In this document: in pieces, positions 45,197 to 53,186 of the stretch | How positions within the stretch are numbered: the stretch's first letter is position 1 | Layout of the letters: every line of letters begins with the position of its first letter | Assembly (NCBI RefSeq): GCF_019880365.1 | Contig: NZ_CP082271.1 | Location: forward strand, 2,914,001-2,978,000 | From: Pseudomonas sp. DNDY-54 | GTDB lineage: Bacteria > Pseudomonadota > Gammaproteobacteria > Pseudomonadales > Pseudomonadaceae | Reading direction: 5' to 3' | DNA: 64,000 nucleotides | Translations under genes and position numbers: made by a program | The notes under the pieces: generated by a model | What the model saw: the letters and a program-made list of their open reading frames with translations, nothing else | The model's database searches: none | Told to the model about the DNA's origin: nothing

Positions 45197-45880
45197 ATGC
45201 GTGCGTTCATGCCTGAATCCTATCTTTTTCGCGACCGCCAGCATGCTGGGCAGGAACTCGCCGAAGCGCTGGGCCACTTATCCGACCTTAACCCGCTGGT
45301 GCTGGCGTTGCCGCGCGGCGGCGTGCCCGTCGCCTTCGAAGTCGCGCATCGTCTCAAGGCACCCCTCGATCTGGTTCTGGTACGCAAGATTGGCGCACCC
45401 GGTAACGAGGAGCTGGCGCTGGGCGCCGTGATCGACGGGGCGGAACCCAAGTGGGTCATCAACCAGGAACTGGTCAACCAGATCGCACCACCGCCGAACT
45501 GGTTCGAGGAAGAGATGCACCGCCAGCTGGTCGAGCTGGAGCGCCGTCGTCAACGCTACTGTGGCGGTCGGCCCGCACCGGCCGTCACTGATCGCTGCGT
45601 GATCGTGATCGACGACGGGATCGCAACAGGGGCAACCGTCCGCGCTGCGTTGAAAGGGCTTAAAAAATCGAGCCCACGCAGGATTGTCCTGGCGGTTCCG
45701 GTTGGGCCGCGTGCAGAGATAGAGATGTTGAGAGCGGACGTGGATGAACTCGTTTGCCTGGCAATGCCCGAACCCTTCATCGGGGTTGGCCGTCATTACG
45801 AAAATTTCGATCAGACCGACGACGAGCAGGTTATCGACCTGCTCGCCCGGGCTCAGGCCTTCACAGGCGCCACGCTATAG
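45197..45880 (+). CDS. Phosphoribosyltransferase-domain protein
   Basis: 227 residues of the PRTase fold. The PRPP loop VIVIDDGIATGAT lies at 135-147. A helical insertion (about 101-120) precedes it, and KIGAPGNEELALGAVIDG is conserved in this subfamily. It is not a purine/pyrimidine salvage enzyme by overall sequence; this clade is uncharacterised and often fused or adjacent to erythromycin-esterase domains. Start ATG at 45197, three bases after the esterase stop. Confidence 0.88.
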   Translation: MRAFMPESYLFRDRQHAGQELAEALGHLSDLNPLVLALPRGGVPVAFEVAHRLKAPLDLVLVRKIGAPGNEELALGAVIDGAEPKWVINQELVNQIAPPPNWFEEEMHRQLVELERRRQRYCGGRPAPAVTDRCVIVIDDGIATGATVRAALKGLKKSSPRRIVLAVPVGPRAEIEMLRADVDELVCLAMPEPFIGVGRHYENFDQTDDEQVIDLLARAQAFTGATL

Positions 45881-45887
45881 CCCGGTT

Positions 45888-46043
45888 TTATGCAACTGGC
45901 GCAGGCGGCGGCTGGTCGGGAAGGGTCGGCTCGCCCGGCTCGCTGGGTAGGTCCGGTACACCGGGCTCTTCCGGGTCGCCAGGCACGCCTTGGGCCTGCA
46001 AGGCATGCGTCTCTCTCTCATCCGAATAACGGGTGTTTTCCAT
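45888..46043 (-). CDS. 51-residue Pro/Glu-rich protein
   Basis: Reading from the ATG at 46043, preceded by a strong AGGAGGA eight bases upstream, gives MENTRYSDERETHALQ, then a repetitive tail of proline every 2-4 residues (GVPGDPEEPGVPDLPSEPG, then EPTLPDQPPPAPVA), then TAA. It shares a convergent end with the phosphoribosyltransferase (7 bases between stops). It is similar in style to short stress-linked proteins of pseudomonads, but no function is known. It is too short for ordinary ORF calling; the ribosome-binding site and acidic/proline pattern support it. Confidence 0.7.
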   Translation of the reverse strand: MENTRYSDERETHALQAQGVPGDPEEPGVPDLPSEPGEPTLPDQPPPAPVA

Positions 46044-46381
46044 GGTGCTGTCCTCCTGCTGAAACCGGAAAGCCCGGACGGGCTATAGCAGTAGAGGCCG
46101 CAGCGCTGGCATAAATCCGTCCTTCCGTCGGAGCCGCCCACAACGACCAGCGCGCCACGCGCAAGGAACGCTCACCGGGATGACCCGCAACGCTTGGTTG
46201 GGAAACGGGCGCGCTCGCGTACCGCGCTATGCGCTCACCGTCCACCTGGCCGCGGGTTCTGCGTCAGGGTCATTCAGGGCGACGGCCGAACGGCCTACCG
46301 GAAGTGGGAGAAAACCCTAGCTGATGGCCAACAACCTGCTGCCAATCCAGGGCAGCAGGCCCGATCAGCGAGCCGGACGGC
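46044..46381. other. Intergenic stretch upstream of the 51-aa gene
   Basis: 338 bases without a supportable gene. It holds the ribosome-binding site of the 51-aa gene, a small perfect hairpin AGCCCG/CGGGCT near 46071-46084, and the hairpin downstream of the DUF2058 gene. Open frames here lack start signals and family resemblance. Confidence 0.5.
46335..46359 (-). terminator. Weak hairpin terminator after the DUF2058 gene
   Basis: CCTGCTGCC (46335-46343) and GGCAGCAGG (46351-46359) with a 7-base loop, 22 bases beyond the stop on the minus strand. Only TTGTT follows, so termination may be partial. Confidence 0.4.
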
Positions 46382-46921
46382 TCACCACATCAGATCATCT
46401 GGAATCTGGTACGCCGCGTACGGATCGTCGGCGTCCGGCGCTTCAGTCTGGGTGTTGAGCTGCACGATGCGGCGCGGGTCGCGCTCCTGAATCTTTAGTG
46501 CGGCCTCTCGCGGAATCACTTCGTAGCCACCGCCGTGCCGGACGATGGCCAGCGAGCCGCTGGACAGCTTGTTGCGCATCAACGCGTTCACCGACAGGCG
46601 CTTCACCTTCTTGTCATCAACGAAGTTGTAGTAGTCCTCGGTGGTCAGCTTGGGCAGGCGACTGGTTTCGATCAATTGTTTGATCTGCGCGGTGCGCGCC
46701 TTCTGCTCTGCCTTTTGCTGGTGCTGGCGGTTCAACTCCTGATCGCGGGCCAGCTTCTCTGCCTGCGCTTTGAGCGCTGCTTCGCGCTGAGAGTCGTCCT
46801 TTTCGAGCTGGCCTTTCTTCACCAGACGCTGCTGTTTCTGCTGCTGCTTACCGGCCTGCTTGGCCTGCTTCTCATTGACCAGCCCGGCTTTGAGCAGCTG
46901 ATCGCGAAGGGAAAGACTCAT
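46382..46921 (-). CDS. DUF2058 (YaiL-like) nucleoprotein
   Basis: 179 residues. N-terminal start SLSLRDQLLKAGLVNEKQAK, then a long charged coiled coil (about 20-85, rich in Gln, Lys, Glu, Ala), and a C-terminal domain with YYNFVDDKKVKRL and VRHGGGYEVIPREAALKI. The architecture matches DUF2058/YaiL proteins, which are associated with the nucleoid or ribosome in some reports; the function is not established. A partial palindromic element lies between it and mazG. Confidence 0.85.
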   Translation of the reverse strand: MSLSLRDQLLKAGLVNEKQAKQAGKQQQKQQRLVKKGQLEKDDSQREAALKAQAEKLARDQELNRQHQQKAEQKARTAQIKQLIETSRLPKLTTEDYYNFVDDKKVKRLSVNALMRNKLSSGSLAIVRHGGGYEVIPREAALKIQERDPRRIVQLNTQTEAPDADDPYAAYQIPDDLMW

Positions 46922-46996
46922 GTGTCGGCTCGTCTCGTCGTGGATTCAAATTGGACGTGGGGCGGGTCGGGTGTACCGATCCGCCGGCAGCATTGT

Positions 46997-47022
46997 GGTG
47001 GATGTAAAAAACGACATCCACC
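46997..47022. repeat. Half copy of the GTAGGGTGGATG palindromic element
   Basis: GGTGGATG (46997-47004), a 10-base loop with TAAAAAACGA, then CATCCACC (47015-47022). It matches the right hairpin of the two full elements at 47913-48167. The left hairpin is not clear here. Confidence 0.75.
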
Positions 47023-47039
47023 TTAGGTGCTCGCCATTA

Positions 47040-47870
47040 TTAACCGCAGGAAAGTGACCGCTCGGCTTTCTTGGCTTCACCCCAGAGCGCGTCGAGGGTT
47101 TCCAGGTCGCAATTCTCGATGGGCCGGCCGCTTTCCCGCAAGGCTTGCTCGATAAAGCGGAAGCGCCGCTCGAACTTGCGGTTCGCCGAACGCAAGGCAT
47201 TCTCCGGATCGACCTTCAGGTGCCGCGCCAGATTTACCGTGACGAACAACAGGTCACCGATCTCCTCGGCGATGGCCTCGGCGTCGTTCTCGCTCATGGC
47301 TTCGAGCACTTCGTCCAGCTCTTCGCGCACCTTGTCGACCACCGGAAGAGCATCCGGCCAGTCGAAGCCGACCTGCGCGGTACGCTTCTGCAACTTGGCG
47401 GCGCGGCTCAAGGCGGGCAACGCGTTTGGCACGTCATCAAGGAGCGATAGCTGCTCGGGGGCGACGGATTTCTCGGCACGTTCCTCGGCCTTGATCTCTT
47501 CCCAGCGCTGCTTGATCGCCGTCTCGTCCAGGCGCGGCAGCTCGGGAGAGCCATACAGGTCACCGTCGGGAAACACATGCGGGTGCCGGCGCAGCAACTT
47601 GCGAGTGATGCCATCGACTACCGCATCGAACTCGAAACGCCCCTCCTCCTTTGCCAACTGGCTGTAATAGACGACCTGAAACAGCAAGTCGCCCAGCTCG
47701 CCGGGCAGGTGATCGAAATCGCCACTTTCGATGGCGTCCGCCACCTCGTATGCCTCTTCCAGCGTATGCGGAACGATGCTGGCGTAGTCCTGCTGCAGAT
47801 CCCAAGGGCAGCCATGCTGCGGGTCTCGCAGACGCGCCATCAGGTGCAGAAGGTCGTTGAGCTGGTACAT
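47040..47870 (-). CDS. mazG: Nucleoside triphosphate pyrophosphohydrolase MazG
   Basis: 276-residue two-domain MazG that hydrolyses NTPs to NMP and PPi. The N-terminal domain holds CPWDLQQ and the metal-binding EEAYEVADAI with GELGDLLFQVVYY. The C-terminal domain repeats it with KVREELDEVLEA and EEIGDLLFVTVNLA. The start MYQLNDLLHLM fits the family; the 21 codons open upstream arise from a palindromic element. In enterobacteria mazG follows relA and reduces (p)ppGpp effects. Here relA is upstream on the same strand, separated by the repeats. Confidence 0.94.
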   Translation of the reverse strand: MYQLNDLLHLMARLRDPQHGCPWDLQQDYASIVPHTLEEAYEVADAIESGDFDHLPGELGDLLFQVVYYSQLAKEEGRFEFDAVVDGITRKLLRRHPHVFPDGDLYGSPELPRLDETAIKQRWEEIKAEERAEKSVAPEQLSLLDDVPNALPALSRAAKLQKRTAQVGFDWPDALPVVDKVREELDEVLEAMSENDAEAIAEEIGDLLFVTVNLARHLKVDPENALRSANRKFERRFRFIEQALRESGRPIENCDLETLDALWGEAKKAERSLSCG

Positions 47871-47912
47871 GAGAGTCCTCGGTGAAAGCCTGAGAGTGAA
47901 GCTGAAGCCATT

Positions 47913-48023
47913 GTAGGGTGGATGACGCTTCATCCATCCACCCTAAACGAGCGGATTGTTGTCGGGCCGTTTCCGTGTTCGGGGGTTCGCTATGGTGGAT
48001 GTAAAAAGCGACATCCACCCTAC
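47913..48023. repeat. 111-bp palindromic element, copy 1
   Basis: Terminal inverted repeat GTAGGGTGGATG (47913-47924) / CATCCACCCTAC (48012-48023). Inside, each end forms its own hairpin: GGGTGGATGACGCTTCATCC-type at the left and GGTGGATGTAAAAAGCGACA-type at the right, joined by a linker with ACGAGCGGAT. No coding potential. Lies between relA and mazG. Confidence 0.85.
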
Positions 48024-48054
48024 GGGCTCCTTGCCGCCGCAGCTCAATGGCCAA

Positions 48055-48167
48055 CGTAGGGTGGATGACGCTTCACCCATCCACCGCAAACGAGCGGATC
48101 ATTGTCGGGCCGGGGCGGTGTTCAATGGCTCGTTTTGGTGGATGTAAAAGGCGACATCCACCCTACG
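48055..48167. repeat. 113-bp palindromic element, copy 2
   Basis: Perfect 13-bp terminal inverted repeat CGTAGGGTGGATG / CATCCACCCTACG. Same orientation and order as copy 1, 31 bases after it, with the same ACGAGCGGAT linker core but diverged centre. The two copies make a tandem. They are probably non-autonomous (MITE/REPIN-like); no transposase is in the window. Confidence 0.85.
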
Positions 48168-48227
48168 GTCCGCCACCTGAAGACTTGGGCCCGGCACCGA
48201 ACGTCGCGAGCGAAGGCCAGACAAGGC

Positions 48228-48286
48228 GAAAGCCTGCTGAAAATCGGAGTTGGCTGTTGCCAATGAGCATTTTTTAGCAGGCTTTC
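48228..48286. repeat. Long inverted repeat after relA
   Basis: GAAAGCCTGCT (48228-48238) and AGCAGGCTTTC (48276-48286), 11-bp perfect arms bounding a 37-base loop with A- and T-rich inner edges (GAAAA and TTTTTT). It lies 27 bases beyond the relA stop. It may be a terminator for relA or another dispersed repeat; the first is only weakly supported. Confidence 0.55.
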
Positions 48287-48312
48287 AACGCCGTATGGCC
48301 AAGCAGAGCAGG

Positions 48313-50559
48313 TCAGGTGGTGCGTTGGCGCTTCGCCTCGATAATATTGGGCAACTGCGAAATCCGACTGAGCAACCTTCCCAGCGCATCCAGCCCCGGG
48401 ATCTCGATGGTCAGCGTCATTTGCGCCGTGCTGTCTTCCTTGTTCGAGCGAGTGTTGACGGCAAGCACGTTGATTCGCTCATTGAGCAGGATTTGCGACA
48501 CGTCACGCAGCAGGCCGGAACGGTCGTAGGCGCGAATGACGATATCGACCGGGTAGGTTTTCTCCGGAATCGGCCCCCAACTGACCTGAATGATCCGCTC
48601 GGGCTCACGCCCGGCCAGTTGCAGCACAGACGCGCAATCCTGGCGATGGATGCTGACGCCGCGACCCAAGGTGATGTAGCCGACGATCGGGTCGCCCGGC
48701 AGTGGCTGGCAGCAGCCCGCCATTTGCGTCAGCAAGTTGCCAACGCCCTGAATCTGCACATCGCCACGCTTGCCCGGCTTGGTACTGGTGGGGCGTCGTG
48801 GAATCAGCTCGAGCTGATCAGCCGAATGGCTGTCTGGCTCGACGAGCTGCTGCGCATGGTTGACGAGCTGGGAGAGCCGCAAATCGCCCGCACCGAGCGC
48901 AGCGAACATATCCTCGGCGGTTTTCAGGTTGGCTTTTTCCGCCAGCTTGTCGAAATCCACCGGCGGCAGATCGAGACGGCCCAGTTCACGTTCCAGCAAC
49001 GCCTTGCCGGCCGCCACGTTCTGGTCGCGGGCCTGCAATTTGAACCAGTGGACGATCTTCGCCCGCGAGCGCGAGGTGGTGATATAGCCGAGGTTCGGGT
49101 TCAGCCAGTCGCGGCTCGGCGAGCCGTGCTTGCTGGTGATGATCTCGACCTGCTCGCCGGTCTGCAGGCTGTAGTTGAGCGGTACGATGCGCCCATTAAT
49201 CTTGGCACCACGGCAGTTATGACCGATCTCGGTGTGCACGCGGTAGGCGAAGTCCAGTGGCGTGGCGCCCTTGGGCAGATCGATGGCATGGCCGTCCGGC
49301 GTGAACACGTAGACACGGTCGGGCTCGATGTCCACGCGCAGCTGATCGGCCAGCCCGCCGATGTCGCCCAGTTCCTCATGCCATTCGAGCACCTGACGCA
49401 GCCAGGCGATTTTCTCTTCGTAATGGTTGGAGCTGGAATTGACGTCGGTGCCCTTGTAGCGCCAATGTGCGCAGACGCCCAGTTCGGCTTCCTCGTGCAT
49501 GGCGAGGGTGCGAATCTGCACCTCCAGCACCTTGCCCTCCGGGCCGAGCACGGCGGTATGCAGCGAGCGGTAGCCGTTTTCCTTGGGGTTGGCGATGTAG
49601 TCGTCGAATTCCTTGGGGATGTGCCGCCACAGGGTGTGCACGATACCGAGCGCGGTATAGCAGTCACGCACCTCCGGCACCAGCACCCGCACGGCGCGAA
49701 CGTCGTAGATCTGGCTGAACTGCAGCCCCTTTTTCTGCATCTTCCGCCAGATTGAATAGATGTGCTTCGCGCGGCCGTCAATCTCCGGGTGGATGCCAGT
49801 CGCCGTCAGCTCATCCCTCAGCTGCTGCACAACGTTCTGAATGTACTGTTCGCGGTCCAGTCGGCGTTCATGCAGCAGTTGCGCAATTTGCTTGTACTGC
49901 TCGGGCTCGAGATAGCGGAACGACAGATCTTCCAGTTCCCACTTGATATGTCCGATGCCCAGGCGATGGGCCAGCGGCGCATAGATATCGAAGACTTCCC
50001 GGGCGACGCGGTGGCGTTTGTCATCGTCGGCGTTTTTGACCGCACGGATCGCGCAGGTGCGCTCGGCCAGTTTGATCAAGGCCACGCGAACGTCATCGAC
50101 CATCGCCACCAGCATTTTGCGCAGGTTTTCCACCTGCGTCTGGGAGCCCAGCACCAGCGACTCGCGAGAGGTGAGGCTGGCACTGATGGCCGCCATGCGC
50201 AGCACGCCTTCGATCAGTTTGGCAACCACCGGACCGAACTGCTGGTGAACATCTGCCAGCTGGACGTTGCCCTCACGCACGGCGCGGTAGATCACCGCCG
50301 CCACCAGGCTGTCCTGGTCGAGCTTGAGGTCAGCGAGGATCTCGGCAATCTCCAGCCCCGTCTGGTAACTGGAGGTGCCTTCACTCCAAAGGTTCTGTGC
50401 GGCGTTGGCCTGCTGCTCGGCTTCTCGTGCGAATTCGCATGCCTGCTTGAGTGCATCGCGGTCGAGTGCCGGGTCCATCCCCAACACATGATCGAGCCAG
50501 CCATCGAGGTTGATGCTGCCGTCGGTATTGATCGGCTGAAGCGCTCTGACCTGGACCAT
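48313..50559 (-). CDS. relA: (p)ppGpp synthetase RelA
   Basis: 748-residue ribosome-associated alarmone synthetase. A degenerate HD hydrolase domain (about 1-200) is followed by the synthetase domain with DVRAVRVLVPEVRDCYTALG and GYRSLHTAVLGPEGK. TGS (about 405-465), helical, Zn-finger-like (CCQPLPGDPIVG) and C-terminal ACT-like domains follow. The HD catalytic pair is not intact, so RelA rather than bifunctional SpoT. Length matches E. coli RelA at 744. It is upstream of mazG, separated by 440 bases of repeats. Confidence 0.96.
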   Translation of the reverse strand: MVQVRALQPINTDGSINLDGWLDHVLGMDPALDRDALKQACEFAREAEQQANAAQNLWSEGTSSYQTGLEIAEILADLKLDQDSLVAAVIYRAVREGNVQLADVHQQFGPVVAKLIEGVLRMAAISASLTSRESLVLGSQTQVENLRKMLVAMVDDVRVALIKLAERTCAIRAVKNADDDKRHRVAREVFDIYAPLAHRLGIGHIKWELEDLSFRYLEPEQYKQIAQLLHERRLDREQYIQNVVQQLRDELTATGIHPEIDGRAKHIYSIWRKMQKKGLQFSQIYDVRAVRVLVPEVRDCYTALGIVHTLWRHIPKEFDDYIANPKENGYRSLHTAVLGPEGKVLEVQIRTLAMHEEAELGVCAHWRYKGTDVNSSSNHYEEKIAWLRQVLEWHEELGDIGGLADQLRVDIEPDRVYVFTPDGHAIDLPKGATPLDFAYRVHTEIGHNCRGAKINGRIVPLNYSLQTGEQVEIITSKHGSPSRDWLNPNLGYITTSRSRAKIVHWFKLQARDQNVAAGKALLERELGRLDLPPVDFDKLAEKANLKTAEDMFAALGAGDLRLSQLVNHAQQLVEPDSHSADQLELIPRRPTSTKPGKRGDVQIQGVGNLLTQMAGCCQPLPGDPIVGYITLGRGVSIHRQDCASVLQLAGREPERIIQVSWGPIPEKTYPVDIVIRAYDRSGLLRDVSQILLNERINVLAVNTRSNKEDSTAQMTLTIEIPGLDALGRLLSRISQLPNIIEAKRQRTT

Positions 50560-50659
50560 CTATTACCTTCCCTCTGCGCGTATCTGCGCCGAATACGCCG
50601 ACTTTCTGTGAGTCGGTCGGTTGAACCGTAGGCCTCTCGCCTGCCAAAAAATTCTTGCG

Positions 50660-52015
50660 CTACATCGGCCGCTCGAACAACGCCATCGCTTCGACGTGCG
50701 CGGTTTGTGGAAACATATCCAGAACCCCGGCCCGCTTGAGCTGATAGCCCTGTCCGATCAGCTCGGCTGCATCCCGCGCCAGCGTGGCAGGATTGCATGA
50801 AACATAGACCACGCGCCTTGCGCCTAAAGTCGTCATCTGCCGCACTATTTCCAACGCACCATCGCGAGGAGGATCGAGCAAAACCGCCTGAAAGCCCCCT
50901 TCGGCCCACTGTGCCTCGGCCAGCGGCTTCGACAGGTCCGCCTGATAAAAGTGCGCATTGAGCAGACCGTTGCGCGCCGCATTGGTGCGGGCCCGCTCGA
51001 CCATCTCCGCCACGCCTTCCACCGCGACCACCTGCGCACCATTACGTGCCAATGGCAGGGTGAAGTTGCCCAACCCGCAAAAGAGGTCCAGCACCCGCTC
51101 GCCCGGCTCAGGCGCCAGCCAGTCCAGCGCCTGAGCGACCATCGCCTCGTTTACCGGGGCATTCACCTGCACAAAATCCCCAGGCTGCCAGGCCAACTCC
51201 AGCGCCCACGCCGGCAGTCGATATCCCAGGCTGTACGCCGGGTCCAGCGGCTGCGGACCACCCTCGCCCTGCAACCAGAGCTGCACGCCCTGTGCCTGTG
51301 CGAAAGCCGACAGCCGCTGCAGGTCCGCATCAGCCAGCGCGACCGTATGGCGCACGAGCACCGCTATCGCCGTACCGCTGAACAGTTCCACATGCCCGAT
51401 CGCCTGCGGCCTGTCCAATGCATGCAACACAGCCAACAACTCTGGCAACAGCGTTTGCAAGGGCTGTACCAGCACCAGGCATTCACGGATGGAAACGATG
51501 TCCTGGCTGGCGCCGGCGCGGAAACCCACGTCCAGCCGCCGCGCCTTATGATCCCAGCGCACCGCCAACCGAGCGCGGCGGCGATAGCCGAACTCCGGGC
51601 CGCTCAGCGGCGCTGACCAGTGCGCTGGCTCGACACCCGCCTGACGCGACAGCTGTTCGGCAAGGCTGCGCTGTTTAAGCGCCAACTGATCAGCGGCGGG
51701 CACATGCTGCAGGCTACAGCCACCGCAGACCCGCGCATGCGGGCAAGGCTCGCTGCGACGCTGCGGGCTGGCGGTCAGCACACGTTCGTTGCGCGCCTCG
51801 ACCACCTGACTGCGCGCGCCCGTCACACGTGCTTCAACCTCTTCGCCCGGCAGCGCGCCATCGACGAACCAGGTGCGGCCCTCGAAAAATGCGATGCCAC
51901 GGCCGTCGTTGGCCAGCCGCTCGATACGCAGGCGCTGCTTCTTTCCGGTTGGAATCTGCGGCTTCTTCTCACCGCCGCTGGGCTGAAAGCGCAAGCCGCC
52001 GCTGCGTTTGGCCAT
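50660..52015 (-). CDS. rlmD: 23S rRNA (uracil-1939-C5)-methyltransferase RlmD
   Basis: 451-residue SAM-dependent methyltransferase. A TRAM domain (about 22-78) precedes an iron-sulfur cluster of Cys91, Cys97, Cys100 and Cys179. Then comes the methyltransferase fold with DLFCGLGNFTLPLA and the catalytic Cys407 in VYVSCNPATLARD. Starts ATG at 52015; cysM ends 33 bases upstream. The cysM-rlmD-relA-mazG order is conserved in pseudomonads. Confidence 0.95.
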   Translation of the reverse strand: MAKRSGGLRFQPSGGEKKPQIPTGKKQRLRIERLANDGRGIAFFEGRTWFVDGALPGEEVEARVTGARSQVVEARNERVLTASPQRRSEPCPHARVCGGCSLQHVPAADQLALKQRSLAEQLSRQAGVEPAHWSAPLSGPEFGYRRRARLAVRWDHKARRLDVGFRAGASQDIVSIRECLVLVQPLQTLLPELLAVLHALDRPQAIGHVELFSGTAIAVLVRHTVALADADLQRLSAFAQAQGVQLWLQGEGGPQPLDPAYSLGYRLPAWALELAWQPGDFVQVNAPVNEAMVAQALDWLAPEPGERVLDLFCGLGNFTLPLARNGAQVVAVEGVAEMVERARTNAARNGLLNAHFYQADLSKPLAEAQWAEGGFQAVLLDPPRDGALEIVRQMTTLGARRVVYVSCNPATLARDAAELIGQGYQLKRAGVLDMFPQTAHVEAMALFERPM

Positions 52016-52048
52016 CAGCAGGTTCTACCTTGAGCGCGAGCACTCCGA

Positions 52049-52948
52049 TCAGGCCTGGTCATAGACGCCCGTCGACAAATAGCGATCGCCCCGGTCGCAG
52101 ATGATCGCGACGATCACCGCATTCTCAACTTCCAGCGACAGCCGCAGCGCTGCTGCCACGGCGCCCCCGGACGACACACCGCAGAAGATGCCCTCTTCGC
52201 GGGCCAGGCGGCGCATCACGTGCTCGGCCTCGTCCTGAGCCATATCGACGATGCGATCGACGCGCTCGGACTGGTAGATTTTCGGCAGGTATTCCTGCGG
52301 CCACCGACGGATGCCAGGGATTGACGCACCTTCCATCGGCTGCAGACCAACAATCTGAATCGCCAGGTTCTTCTCCTTCAGGTAGCGCGATACACCCATG
52401 ATGGTGCCCGTGGTGCCCATGGAACTGACGAAGTGGGTGATGCTGCCGTTGGTCTGCTGCCAAAGCTCCGGCCCCGTGCTGTTGTAATGCGCTTCGGGGT
52501 TGTCGCCATTAGCGAACTGATCGAGCACCTTGCCCCGGCCTTCTGCGGCCATCTTCACCGCCAGGTCGCGGGCACCCTCCATGCCTTCTTCCTTGCTCAC
52601 CAACACCAGTTCGGCACCATAGGCGGTCATCGCCGCCTTGCGCTCGGCGCTGGAGTTGTCCGGCATGATCAGAATGAACTTATAGCCCTTGATTGCCGCC
52701 GCCATCGCCAGGGCGATGCCGGTGTTGCCCGAGGTGGCTTCGATCAGCGTATCGCCGGGTTTGATATCGCCGCGCGCTTCGGCACGGGCGATCATCGACA
52801 ACGCAGGCCGATCCTTGACGGACCCCGCCGGGTTGTTGCCTTCGAGTTTGACCAGGAGGGTATTGCTGGTTTCGCCGGGCAGACGCTGCAGGCGAACCAG
52901 AGGCGTATTGCCAACGCAGTCGGCAATGGTCGGGTACTGAATTGTCAT
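52049..52948 (-). CDS. cysM: Cysteine synthase B
   Basis: 299-residue PLP enzyme converting O-acetylserine and sulfide or thiosulfate to cysteine or S-sulfocysteine. PLP Lys45 in NPAGSVKDRPA, substrate loop EATSGNTGIALA, phosphate-binding VSSMGTTGTIMG. The start MTIQYPTIADC gives a family-typical length; 31 more codons open upstream lack similarity. In the CysM rather than CysK class by IICDRGDRYLSTGVY. Divergent from ggt across 238 bases. Confidence 0.95.
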   Translation of the reverse strand: MTIQYPTIADCVGNTPLVRLQRLPGETSNTLLVKLEGNNPAGSVKDRPALSMIARAEARGDIKPGDTLIEATSGNTGIALAMAAAIKGYKFILIMPDNSSAERKAAMTAYGAELVLVSKEEGMEGARDLAVKMAAEGRGKVLDQFANGDNPEAHYNSTGPELWQQTNGSITHFVSSMGTTGTIMGVSRYLKEKNLAIQIVGLQPMEGASIPGIRRWPQEYLPKIYQSERVDRIVDMAQDEAEHVMRRLAREEGIFCGVSSGGAVAAALRLSLEVENAVIVAIICDRGDRYLSTGVYDQA

Positions 52949-53186
52949 GGCGTCGATGAACCGAGCGGCATTTGGAAGGCGCACATGATACCGGCAACGA
53001 CCGGACACGGGCATACCGCTCGACTTTCGTTGCAGCTCCACGGCGCCCCGCGCTCACTGGACGATCCATGCCGGGCCGTATCGAGCGCGAGCACGGATCA
53101 AACGCAGCGATCAAGCTTGGCAGATAGTTGTCTGTGGTCTAGGTCTATAAGCAGCACGCGTCTCTGCGTCCCATAAGGAACTCCCC

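Noticed and set aside
45881..46381. Rsm-type small RNA with GGA motifs, considered because gacS is in the window
   Set aside because: Only scattered GGA and no convincing promoter plus terminator; not supportable.
46922..48312. CRISPR-like array (repeated units near mazG)
   Set aside because: Units are palindromic, 111-113 bp, only two and a half copies, with no spacer structure or cas genes.
48250..49755. 501-codon open frame antisense to relA
   Set aside because: It lies wholly over conserved RelA domains on the other strand; no ribosome-binding site or family resemblance.
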